DNA of 10,537 bases from an uncultured Riemerella sp. (GTDB lineage Bacteria; Bacteroidota; Bacteroidia; Flavobacteriales; Weeksellaceae), in the NCBI GenBank assembly GCA_938037185.1, contig CALHQK010000068.1, forward strand, positions 1 through 10,537, read 5' to 3'. Below are positions 1 through 6,514 of the stretch, in pieces. The position numbers and the translations under genes are program-made. Position 1 is the stretch's first letter. The number at the start of each line of letters is the position of its first letter. The notes beneath the pieces are model-generated. The model had not been told where the DNA came from and did not search any database. It saw only the letters and a program-made list of their open reading frames with translations.

Positions 1-163
1 TTCCGTGCTTTGAGAGTAGTTTTTTCAGCTCTGCGATGATGTCCCCCTGCAGTCCATTTTGAATAAAAATTTTATCAATGGTTTTTCCTGCCTCTATGGC
101 CTCTATCACTGGTCGCAGACCGAATATAAAGTCGTCTTTTTTATCTTGATTTCTATCTGTCAT
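1..163 (-). CDS. rlmB: 23S rRNA 2'-O-methyltransferase (RlmB/TrmH family), N-terminal fragment
   Basis: Only the first 54 codons are inside the window; the gene runs off the left edge. The start is ATG at 163. After a short charged leader the protein reads FGLRPVIEAIEAGKTIDKIF and continues with a helix rich in Leu and Lys. This is the substrate-binding domain that opens SpoU/TrmH-type methyltransferases such as RlmB, which methylates a guanosine ribose of 23S rRNA (G2251 in E. coli) using S-adenosylmethionine. The catalytic knotted SPOUT domain lies outside the window, so the exact target (rRNA or tRNA) cannot be confirmed. It starts 7 bp after the stop of the DinB-like remnant on the same strand, so it was probably the distal gene of that transcription unit, and it has no obvious promoter of its own in the gap. 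Confidence 0.85.
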   Translation of the reverse strand, partial: MTDRNQDKKDDFIFGLRPVIEAIEAGKTIDKIFIQNGLQGDIIAELKKLLSKHG

Positions 164-170
164 TTTTTCT

Positions 171-623
171 TTATCCTAATAAAATTTTTCTTTGAGCCAT
201 AACATGTCCGAGATGAATCCCTTCATGTATATTATTATAAATAATAGCATTTTCTATATTTTTCAACTCTAACCCAAAACTCGTAGAATAAGTTTTGTAC
301 TGAGCAAAATATCCTTCATCATAATCAGAAGCCAACAGCTTGGAAGTTTCTTTTAATATAAAAGCTAAATTTTCTACATCTTCCTCCTCTTCATCAAAAC
401 ACGGAAAAGTTCCCTTTTTATAGAGCTCCACCCATTTTTGGTCTACTCTAAAATCATTTCCTGTAAGGTAATAATGTAGAAGCTGCTGCGTGGCTACACA
501 ATGGGCTATATTCCAAAAAATATGATTATTAAATCCATCTGGAACCACAAAAAGCGCATCAAAAGGCGTTTCCAAAAGAAAAGTAGGTATATGAAACTTT
601 AATATTGAATGCCCAAAACACAA
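171..623 (-). pseudogene. DinB-like (YfiT/DinB superfamily) protein, 5'-truncated
   Basis: The frame encodes a DinB-type four-helix protein: a PDGFNNHIFWNIAH stretch followed by VATQQLL, then a long middle region, and near the C-terminus NIHEGIHLGHVMAQRKIL. The spaced histidines are those expected to bind a metal in this superfamily; the biochemical role of such proteins in flavobacteria is unknown (thiol-dependent transferases or stress proteins elsewhere). The stop is TAA at 171-173. The 5' end is the problem. The open frame has no ATG before the last ten residues and no plausible GTG; only TTG at 621-623 or an internal TTG could serve. The bases upstream of about 585 code, in another frame, for a YitT fragment. 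The normal N-terminal helix therefore seems to have been lost by a deletion that joined the two genes. Translation from the YitT start in this same frame is blocked by TAG at 639-641. A functional protein from a TTG start cannot be excluded, since the remaining frame is clean. Confidence 0.6.
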
Positions 624-773
624 TAGATGATAAACCTGCTACACCACCCGTACTAATGTCGTTTGGAAGTAAAAATATGGTCCAACCAATGCTGTAGAGA
701 TACACCCGATAGCAATCATGATGTAATCTAAAGTTTCTCGATAAAGTACCCTTTTTGAAATTGTTATAACCAT
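559..773 (-). pseudogene. YitT-family membrane protein, frameshifted and truncated remnant
   Basis: From ATG at 773 one frame reads MVITISKRVLYRETLDYIMI and on into a first hydrophobic helix, as in N-termini of flavobacterial YitT-family (DUF161) integral membrane proteins of unknown function. It then meets TAG at 639-641. The neighbouring frame, from about 676, reads FLLPNDISTGGVAGLSSIVF followed by WAFNIKVSYTYF, which is the next part of the same family: the conserved loop with GGV(A/S)GLS plus the second helix. Restoring one T in the T-run at 671-675 (A5 on the plus strand) joins the two parts into one continuous YitT N-terminus. After about 70 codons this frame also ends at TGA (559-561), and the other roughly 200 residues expected of the family are absent; DinB-like sequence follows instead. 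So there are two lesions: a 1-bp frameshift and a large 3' deletion. The family assignment rests on pattern recognition of these short segments. Confidence 0.65.
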
Positions 774-796
774 TTATTAAGTCTATTTATTTTTTG

Positions 797-804
797 CAAA
801 AGTA
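797..804 (-). promoter_or_regulatory. Bacteroidota-type -7 element for the yitT remnant/dinB/rlmB unit
   Basis: The minus strand reads TACTTTTG, an exact match to the TAnnTTTG -7 element of the Bacteroidota housekeeping sigma factor. It lies 23 bp before the ATG at 773, which would give a very short leader. I see no convincing TTG/TTTG -33 element at 17-20 bp spacing, so half of the promoter is unsupported. If real, it is the only promoter visible for the dinB remnant and rlmB. Confidence 0.5.
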
Positions 805-838
805 CTTATTTAAATTGAATAAAGCGATTTTAAAGCAC

Positions 839-881
839 AAAAAATGCCCCCATAAAGCATAAATTGCAATATGAAGGCATT
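839..881 (-). terminator. Probable rho-independent terminator downstream of the metal ATPase
   Basis: Read on the minus strand, AATGCC (881-876) pairs with GGCATT (848-843), and the second arm merges into a run of six T (844-839). The loop is long, 27 nt, but can partly pair internally (CATA with TATG). Placed about 80 bp after the ATPase stop and just before the promoter of the next minus-strand unit, it fits a transcription terminator. The short stem and long loop keep this uncertain. Confidence 0.45.
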
Positions 882-927
882 CGCTTTTGATTTTGATTTT
901 ATATATTATATTGTTTTTTGTATTGGC

Positions 928-956
928 ATATTCTTTTTGTGGCGTTAAAAGAATAT
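928..956. repeat. Perfect 10-bp inverted repeat just after the ATPase stop codon
   Basis: ATATTCTTTT (928-937) and AAAAGAATAT (947-956) are perfect reverse complements around a 9-nt loop. On the ATPase transcript the hairpin starts 2 nt after the TAA stop (959-961). It is AT-rich and not followed by a T-run on the minus strand, so it may be a weak terminator or a 3'-end stabilising hairpin acting before the one at 839-881. Confidence 0.55.
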
Positions 957-958
957 AC

Positions 959-2845
959 TTATTTTACCTTTAAAGCTCGTGTGGCATTTAAAACGGCAAA
1001 TACCATAACACCTACATCGGCAAAAACTGCCATTCCCATTGTTGCTATACCAATGGTGGAAAGTGCAAGTACTGCAACCTTAACGCCAATAGCAAATATT
1101 GCATTTTGGCGTGCAATGCCTATTGTTCGACGAGAAATACCGATGGCTTTGACAATTTTGGAAGGTTTGTCGTCCATTAAAACTACATCTGCAGCTTCTA
1201 TGGCTGCATCACTTCCAAGTGCTCCCATGGCTATGCCAATATCTGCTCGAGCTAATACTGGAGCATCGTTTATTCCATCGCCAACAAAAGCAAGCGTGTT
1301 GTTTGCCGATTTTTCGTTAAGCAGGCGTTCAACATGTTCAACTTTATCGGCAGGCATTAGTTCACTATAATGCTCATCTATACCTAATTGCTCAGATACA
1401 AAGTTTGCAACCTCTTTGTGGTCACCTGTTAACATTACAGTTTTTTCTATTCCCACTTTCTTTAATGATGTAATAGCGTGTGCAGAATCAGTTTTTATTT
1501 GGTCAGATATGATGATGTGCCCAGCATATACTCCGTCTATCCCAACATATATTATGGTACCTTTGAAGTGATTACATTTGTCGCAATTTGCTATTTCTGC
1601 TCCAATTGATTTCATCATTTTTTCATTTCCTACACATATGTTTTTGCCGTTGATTTCGGCAGAAATACCTTGACCGGCAATCTCTTTTATGTTTTCAACT
1701 TTACAATCACAAGAGTTGTCTTTGTAGGCATTACATAATGCAGTAGCAATGGGGTGAGTAGAATATTGCTCTACATGGGCTGCAAGATGCAAGAGTTCCT
1801 GTTCTGAAATATTATTTGGATGAATGGATTCCACCTCAAAAACACCACGGGTTAGTGTGCCTGTTTTGTCGAATACAATTGTTTTGGTGCGTGCTAATGC
1901 TTCCATATAGTTGCCTCCTTTTATAAGAATACCAACGTGTCCAGCACCACCAATACCACAGAAGAATGATAAAGGGATGGAAATCACTAAAGCACATGGA
2001 CAACTTACAATAAGAAATGTAAGTGCACGATAAAGCCAAGTAAATAAAGCATCAGTATAGCTTGCAGCAAAAAATGGCGGAATAAACGCTAAAAAGAGGG
2101 CAGAAATAACTACTATAGGTGTGTAAATTCGTGCAAATCGACGAATGAAAGATTCGCTTTTTGATTTGCTTTCGCTTGCTTCTTCTACTAAATTTAAAAT
2201 TTTGGATGCAGTAGAATTGCTGAAAGTTTTATTCACTTTCACCTTCAATACTCCTGATATATTTACGCAACCAGATATGACAGAATCCCCAAATGCTACA
2301 TCCTTGGGAACACTTTCTCCTGTTAGTGCTACCGTATTTAAACTTGAACTACCTTCAATTACTTCTCCGTCAAGCGGAATTTTTTCGCCTGGTTTGATAA
2401 CAACTACTTCTCCAACAGCAATAGTAGAAGGATTTACCACGATTGATTCGCCATTTCTTAAAACGTTAGCTGTGTCTGGATGTATATCCATTAGATCTGA
2501 AATGGAGTCACGAGTTTTATCTTTAGCATAATGTTCAAACAATTCGCCAATTTGGAAGAATAACATTACGAAGACACCTTCTAAGAATTGAGGCTCGCCA
2601 TTGGGTAAAAAGCCCACAACGAAAGCTCCTATTGTGGCAACAGCTATAAGAAAATTCTCATCAAAAGGGTCGCCCTCCATAATTCCTTCTACAGCTTCGT
2701 GTAATACATCGTAGCTGATAAGTAAATATGGAATAAGATAAATGATGAGTATTTGCCATATCGGTAGATTACAGTTACGCTCTGTTAACCATGCTACTAG
2801 TAACAGCACAGAGGTTAGACCGATTCTTATTAATTTCTTTTTCAT
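959..2845 (-). CDS. Zn2+/Cd2+/Pb2+-exporting P1B-type ATPase
   Basis: This 628-residue protein is a heavy-metal translocating P-type ATPase of the ZntA/CadA class, which pumps divalent soft metals out of the cytoplasm at the cost of ATP. Landmarks in order: TM helices from about residues 5-105; actuator-domain TGES at 175-178; a TM pair around 243-262; the metal-binding CPC at 282-284; DKTGT with phosphorylated Asp326; the P1B-specific His-Pro at 364-365; TGD at 473-475; the hinge GDGINDAP at 522-529; and two final helices containing Lys589 and Asp610. The last two are the residues that mark the Zn/Cd/Pb (P1B-2) subgroup. There is no N-terminal ferredoxin-like metal-binding domain; the membrane domain begins almost at Met1. 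Instead, two cysteine pairs (379/381 and 421/424) lie in the nucleotide-binding domain. ATG at 2845 is the natural start and sits 24 bp downstream of the presumed transcription start. The gene appears monocistronic. Closest resemblance is to short Bacteroidales-type pumps, which might mean transfer, but this is an impression only. Confidence 0.93.
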   Translation of the reverse strand: MKKKLIRIGLTSVLLLVAWLTERNCNLPIWQILIIYLIPYLLISYDVLHEAVEGIMEGDPFDENFLIAVATIGAFVVGFLPNGEPQFLEGVFVMLFFQIGELFEHYAKDKTRDSISDLMDIHPDTANVLRNGESIVVNPSTIAVGEVVVIKPGEKIPLDGEVIEGSSSLNTVALTGESVPKDVAFGDSVISGCVNISGVLKVKVNKTFSNSTASKILNLVEEASESKSKSESFIRRFARIYTPIVVISALFLAFIPPFFAASYTDALFTWLYRALTFLIVSCPCALVISIPLSFFCGIGGAGHVGILIKGGNYMEALARTKTIVFDKTGTLTRGVFEVESIHPNNISEQELLHLAAHVEQYSTHPIATALCNAYKDNSCDCKVENIKEIAGQGISAEINGKNICVGNEKMMKSIGAEIANCDKCNHFKGTIIYVGIDGVYAGHIIISDQIKTDSAHAITSLKKVGIEKTVMLTGDHKEVANFVSEQLGIDEHYSELMPADKVEHVERLLNEKSANNTLAFVGDGINDAPVLARADIGIAMGALGSDAAIEAADVVLMDDKPSKIVKAIGISRRTIGIARQNAIFAIGVKVAVLALSTIGIATMGMAVFADVGVMVFAVLNATRALKVK

Positions 2846-2875
2846 TGTTTTTTAGATTTGTTACTAATTTCGATG

Positions 2876-2904
2876 CAAAAGTAAATAAAAGAGAATGCAA
2901 CCAA
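2876..2904 (-). promoter_or_regulatory. Promoter of the metal-exporting ATPase
   Basis: The minus strand has TTG (2904-2902), an 18-bp spacer and TACTTTTG (2883-2876), matching the Bacteroidota promoter layout of a TTG -33 element and a TAnnTTTG -7 element. The predicted transcription start is near 2869, giving a leader of about 24 nt before the ATG at 2845. Both elements and the spacing fit. Confidence 0.65.
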
Positions 2905-2910
2905 GTTGCA
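2896..2910. promoter_or_regulatory. Candidate operator: TGCAAC-CAA-GTTGCA palindrome over the -33 element
   Basis: TGCAAC and GTTGCA form a perfect 6-3-6 inverted repeat. Its 3-bp centre is exactly the -33 TTG of the ATPase promoter, and another GTTGC follows at 2913-2917. A dimeric repressor bound here would cover the promoter. For a Zn/Cd exporter the natural candidates are a metal-responsive ArsR/SmtB-type or Fur-family regulator; no regulator gene is in the window, so its identity is inference. Confidence 0.55.
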
Positions 2911-3258
2911 AAGTTGCTGTCGCATTTAAATAAAAAACTTCATAAAAAAGGATAAACACCAATAAGTTACCTTGAAAAGCCTGAAAAATAGGTGAAAGCA
3001 GAAAATAAATAAACTTTTATTCGTCTGTTCAGCAATTAATACTTAAAAAAGAACCTTTCGCAGTTTTTCCCTTATCTGCTGATGCGCCACAAAGTGATAA
3101 TCCATCTTCTATTTTTCTGTTTAAAAATCCAAAAATAATCTATTTAATTGGATTAAACAAAATTGAGTCGGCTAGATTCGTTTTTTAACAAACTTTAATA
3201 CTTATTTTTTGATTATTAAACATTTTTGTTAGAAATTTACCCACTCATCTTAACAATT
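2911..3258. other. Intergenic region upstream of the moxR-nrd-bat operon
   Basis: About 350 bp of AT-rich DNA with no recognisable gene on either strand. It must hold the promoter of the large plus-strand operon, but I find no element pair with correct spacing; CATTTTTG at 3221-3228 is one mismatch from the -7 consensus without a matching -33. It also holds an AT-rich 6-3-6 palindrome (TTTAAT-TGG-ATTAAA, 3143-3157) and a short minus-strand open stretch near 3030-3140 that lacks a start codon. No NrdR box or FNR-type TTGAT-N4-ATCAA site was seen. Confidence 0.5.
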
Positions 3259-4263
3259 ATGTCAGAATTACATCAAGCAGAAGAAATAAAAATATTAACT
3301 GAAAAAATACAGGTTCAGAACCATTATTTTTCCCTTTTGAAGGAAGAAATCAACAAAGCCATCATTGGGCAGGAATACATGGTAGAGCGCCTTCTCATAG
3401 GACTTCTCGGAAATGGACACATCCTGCTGGAAGGAGTTCCAGGGCTGGCAAAAACCTTGGCGATAAAAACCCTTTCCGAGGCTGTAAGCGGAGAATTTTC
3501 CAGAATACAATTCACTCCCGATTTGCTCCCTGCGGATGTCATCGGGACGATGATTTATAATGTAAAAGAAAATGATTTTTTGGTCAAAAAAGGGCCTATT
3601 TTCGCTAATTTCGTTTTAGCAGATGAAATCAACCGTGCGCCTTCCAAAGTGCAGTCTGCCCTCTTGGAAGCCATGCAGGAAAAACAAGTAACCATAGGCG
3701 ATGAGACCATGCCGCTGCCAAAACCTTTCTTGGTTTTAGCCACTCAAAACCCGATAGACCAAGAGGGAACTTACCTCCTGCCAGAAGCGCAGAGCGACCG
3801 TTTTATGCTGAAATGCAAGATAGACTATCCTTCTTTTGAGGATGAGCGAAAGGTAATGCGCATGGTAGCTACAGCCCACCAGCCGAAGATAAAACCAGTA
3901 ATTTCACTGGAAAACATCTCAGAAGCAAAGGAACTCATCAACCAAATTTATCTTGATGAAAAGATAGAAAAATATATTCTTGATATGGTTTTTGCGACCC
4001 GTTATCCTGAGCAGTACGGACTTGCAGAACTGAAAGATTACATCAGTTTTGGTGTTTCACCGAGGGCATCTATCAACTTGGCTATCGCCTCTCGTGCTGT
4101 GGCATTCCTCAAAAATAGGGCTTTCGTGATTCCAGAAGATGTGAAAAGCATCGCTAAAGATGTTCTCCGCCATCGTATAGGGCTTACTTTTGAAGCGGAA
4201 GCAGAAAACATCAGCGCAGAAAATATTATAGATAAAATTTTGAGCAAAATACAAGCTCCTTAA
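3259..4263 (+). CDS. moxR: MoxR family AAA+ ATPase
   Basis: A 334-residue MoxR AAA+ ATPase, full length for the family. Walker A is GVPGLAKT at 59-66, Walker B ends in ADE with Asp122-Glu123, sensor 1 is ATQNP at 161-165, and the arginine-finger region is SDRF around Arg181. A C-terminal lid domain contains GVSPRA. MoxR ATPases act in the cytoplasm as chaperone-like motors that work with von Willebrand factor A (VWA) domain partners, here the DUF58 protein, BatA and BatB encoded downstream. I chose ATG at 3259. The frame is open to a TTG at 3226, but homology begins only after the ATG and the extra eleven residues look untranslated. The gene heads the operon; nrdG starts 7 bp after its stop, which is not the usual neighbour. 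Confidence 0.93.
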   Translation: MSELHQAEEIKILTEKIQVQNHYFSLLKEEINKAIIGQEYMVERLLIGLLGNGHILLEGVPGLAKTLAIKTLSEAVSGEFSRIQFTPDLLPADVIGTMIYNVKENDFLVKKGPIFANFVLADEINRAPSKVQSALLEAMQEKQVTIGDETMPLPKPFLVLATQNPIDQEGTYLLPEAQSDRFMLKCKIDYPSFEDERKVMRMVATAHQPKIKPVISLENISEAKELINQIYLDEKIEKYILDMVFATRYPEQYGLAELKDYISFGVSPRASINLAIASRAVAFLKNRAFVIPEDVKSIAKDVLRHRIGLTFEAEAENISAENIIDKILSKIQAP

Positions 4264-4270
4264 TGGAAAA

Positions 4271-4723
4271 ATGCTCCGCTATCATGACATACAAGTTGTG
4301 CTGCAGGAAGTTCCTGGGCAAATCAGCCTTTGTTTCAGTATCACAGGCTGTCCTCTGCGGTGCGAAGGCTGTCACTCGCCATTTTTATGGAAAAACGGAA
4401 GCGGAGAAATTTTGACAGATGAGCTGTTTGCAGATTTATTAAACAAATATAAAAGCATGATTTCCTGCGTTCTCTTCATGGGAGGCGAATGGGAAGAAGA
4501 AGATTTGATAAACAAACTAAAAACAGCCGAAGACAACGGACTAAACACCTGTCTTTACACAGGAATGGAAGATATTTCTGATGAGATTAAAAACCATCTC
4601 ACTTGGCTGAAAACAGGGCCTTGGATAGCAGAATTGGGCGGATTGGACAGTCCTGAAACCAATCAAAAATTTATAGAGGTAAAAACTAATAAACTACTAA
4701 ACCATTATTTTGTAAAACAATAA
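4271..4723 (+). CDS. nrdG: Anaerobic ribonucleotide reductase activating protein (radical SAM)
   Basis: A 150-residue radical-SAM activase, normal size for NrdG. The iron-sulfur motif CPLRCEGC gives Cys27-X3-Cys31-X2-Cys34, which ligate a [4Fe-4S] cluster; GGE at 71-73 is the usual S-adenosylmethionine contact. The enzyme cleaves S-adenosylmethionine and abstracts hydrogen from the glycyl-radical site of NrdD, turning on the class III reductase without oxygen. ATG at 4271 is the only start that retains the N-terminal strand; an ATG overlapping the moxR stop (4263-4265) is in the wrong frame. The gene precedes nrdD, whereas nrdD usually comes first, and it lies 12 bp upstream of it. Tight spacing to moxR on one side and nrdD on the other indicates a single transcript. 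Confidence 0.92.
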   Translation: MLRYHDIQVVLQEVPGQISLCFSITGCPLRCEGCHSPFLWKNGSGEILTDELFADLLNKYKSMISCVLFMGGEWEEEDLINKLKTAEDNGLNTCLYTGMEDISDEIKNHLTWLKTGPWIAELGGLDSPETNQKFIEVKTNKLLNHYFVKQ

Positions 4724-4735
4724 AAATTTAACACC

Positions 4736-6514
4736 ATGATTCGTCTAACACCTTCACAAATCAATGAAAAAATTGATTTTATCCAAAATTACATCAAAGC
4801 AGGTAACGCCGCATCGGCTTCTTCTGTGGATGCAAACGCAAATGTAACCTCCAAAAACATCGCAACCATGGAGGCCGAAATCAACAAAGACATTAATATC
4901 CAAATAAACCGCGAACTGGTGCGAAGAAAAATCGCAAGTCTTTTTGATGAAGAGACTGCAAATGAGTATGTTCGCCAGATAGAAAACCACGAAATCTATG
5001 TCCATGACGAGACCTCTCTGAAACCCTACTGCGTGTCTATCAGCATGTATCCATTCCTGCTTGACGGACTTCTGAAAATAGGCGGAGAAAGTAGAGCACC
5101 AAAGCATTTGGAGAGCTTCTGTGGGGAGTTTGTGAATTTAGTTTTTGCGGTAAGTTCGCAGTTTGCAGGAGCATTGGCAACGGTAGAATTTTTGCTTTAT
5201 TTTGACCATTTTGCGGCGAAAGATTTTGGCGAAAACTATTTAGAAACCAATACTAAAACCATAGAAAACCACTTACAGCATGTGGTCTATGCAATCAATC
5301 AGCCAGCGGCAGCGCGTGGATATCAGTCCGTATTCTGGAACATTTCGCTTTATGACAAGCCTTATTTTGACAGCATGTTTGGCGAGTTTGTCTTTCCTGA
5401 TATGACCCGCCCTGACTGGGAGCGATTTTCTCGTTTCCAAAAATTCTTCATGAAGTGGTTTAATGCCGAAAGAACCAAAGCTATTTTGACTTTCCCAGTA
5501 GTTACTGCAGCTATGCTCACAGATGGAACTAAGCCCGTGGATGGTGATTTTGCGGAAATGTGCGCCGAAGAACTCAGTGAGGGAAATTCTTTCTTTATTT
5601 ATCAGTCTGAGAGTGCAGACAGCCTAGCTTCCTGCTGCCGACTGCGCAACGAAATCAGTGATAATACATTCAGTTACTCACTTGGTGCTGGCGGCGTGGC
5701 AACAGGCTCTATCAATGTTATCACACTGAATATCAATAGACTAATTCAGCTAAAAAAAGACATTGCTAAAGAAATTCAAAAAATTCATAAATATCAAGTT
5801 GCTTTCCGAAAATTAGTAGAAGAATACAAGGCGGCAGGACTTCTGCCTGTGTATGATGCTGGTTTTATCTCTTTGGACAAACAATTTTTGACCATCGGAA
5901 TCAATGGAATGGTGGAAGCTGCTGAATATCTGGGCATAGAGGCAAGCAACAATACGGATTATAAAAATTTCGTAAGTCATTATCTTAAAATCATTTACGA
6001 AGAAAATAAAAAAGCAAAACAGCTCTACGGCTATATGTTCAACACGGAGTTTGTCCCAGCAGAAAACCTCGGTGTGAAAAATGCTATTTGGGACAAAAAA
6101 GATGGCTTGTTCTCACCTCGTGAGTGCTACAACTCCTACTTCTACCCTGTTGAAAATGAGAAGATTAATGTTTTAGATAAAATCATTCTTCACGGAAAAG
6201 AAATCATCCAATATCTGGATGGCGGCTCGGCTCTTCATCTCAATTTAGAAGAAACACCAAACAAAGAAGGTTTCCTCAAGTTACTGAATGCCACAGCATT
6301 AGCAGGGTGTAATTATTTTTGTTTTAATATTCGTATTACTATCTGTAACGACTGTGACCACATAGACAAACGAACTCTGTACGAGTGCAGTAGCTGTCAT
6401 TCCAAGGATATAGACCACGCTACCAGAGTGATAGGCTATCTAAAACGAGTGTCTTGTTTCAGCAATGCGCGCCAGAAGGAACATCAGCTAAGACATTATC
6501 ATCTTTCAAAATAA
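4736..6514 (+). CDS. nrdD: Anaerobic (class III) ribonucleoside-triphosphate reductase, glycyl-radical enzyme
   Basis: This 592-residue enzyme reduces ribonucleoside triphosphates to dNTPs in the absence of oxygen. Key sites can be read: Cys99 in PYCVSISMYP, matching the first active-site cysteine; Cys129 in ESFC; Cys300-Cys301 in SCCRLRNE, with Cys301 the probable thiyl-radical residue by position; a C-terminal zinc site of Cys537/Cys540 and Cys551/Cys554; and the glycyl-radical loop RVIGYL with Gly567, 25 residues from the end. It is shorter than the roughly 700 residues of E. coli NrdD because it has no N-terminal ATP-cone: the sequence starts directly with the DANANVTSKNIATMEAEI segment of the catalytic core. 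Overall activity control by ATP/dATP through that domain is therefore absent. Whether formate or a redoxin is the reductant cannot be told from what I can see. The stop overlaps the next start as TAATG (DUF58 gene at 6514), suggesting translational coupling. Confidence 0.95.
   Translation: MIRLTPSQINEKIDFIQNYIKAGNAASASSVDANANVTSKNIATMEAEINKDINIQINRELVRRKIASLFDEETANEYVRQIENHEIYVHDETSLKPYCVSISMYPFLLDGLLKIGGESRAPKHLESFCGEFVNLVFAVSSQFAGALATVEFLLYFDHFAAKDFGENYLETNTKTIENHLQHVVYAINQPAAARGYQSVFWNISLYDKPYFDSMFGEFVFPDMTRPDWERFSRFQKFFMKWFNAERTKAILTFPVVTAAMLTDGTKPVDGDFAEMCAEELSEGNSFFIYQSESADSLASCCRLRNEISDNTFSYSLGAGGVATGSINVITLNINRLIQLKKDIAKEIQKIHKYQVAFRKLVEEYKAAGLLPVYDAGFISLDKQFLTIGINGMVEAAEYLGIEASNNTDYKNFVSHYLKIIYEENKKAKQLYGYMFNTEFVPAENLGVKNAIWDKKDGLFSPRECYNSYFYPVENEKINVLDKIILHGKEIIQYLDGGSALHLNLEETPNKEGFLKLLNATALAGCNYFCFNIRITICNDCDHIDKRTLYECSSCHSKDIDHATRVIGYLKRVSCFSNARQKEHQLRHYHLSK

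Noticed and set aside
918..1370. Plus-strand open frame of 150 codons opposite the ATPase
   Set aside because: Low-complexity shadow (Ala/Ser/Thr/Ile rich) of the conserved ATPase C-terminus, with no family pattern.
3030..3140. Short minus-strand open stretch (about 35 codons, containing ADKGKTAKGSF) in the intergenic region
   Set aside because: No start codon, bounded by TAG, and no recognised family. It could be a relic, but there is nothing to support a gene.
3143..3157. AT-rich palindrome TTTAAT-TGG-ATTAAA upstream of moxR
   Set aside because: It uses mostly A and T in AT-rich DNA, so it is likely by chance, and it is not tied to a promoter element.
3221..3228. CATTTTTG as -7 element of the moxR operon
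   Set aside because: One mismatch to TAnnTTTG, and no TTG at a suitable distance upstream; the nearby TTTTTTG is only 9 bp away.
3226..3258. Eleven-codon N-terminal extension of moxR from a TTG start
   Set aside because: ATG at 3259 gives a normal MoxR length, and the extension has no family resemblance.
4263..4265. ATG overlapping the moxR stop as a start for nrdG
   Set aside because: It is in a different frame that ends after about 50 codons and lacks the CX3CX2C motif.
6454..6513. Earlier start for the DUF58 gene within nrdD
   Set aside because: It would overlap 60 bp of the conserved glycyl-radical region of nrdD; the TAATG overlap at 6514 gives the expected N-terminus.
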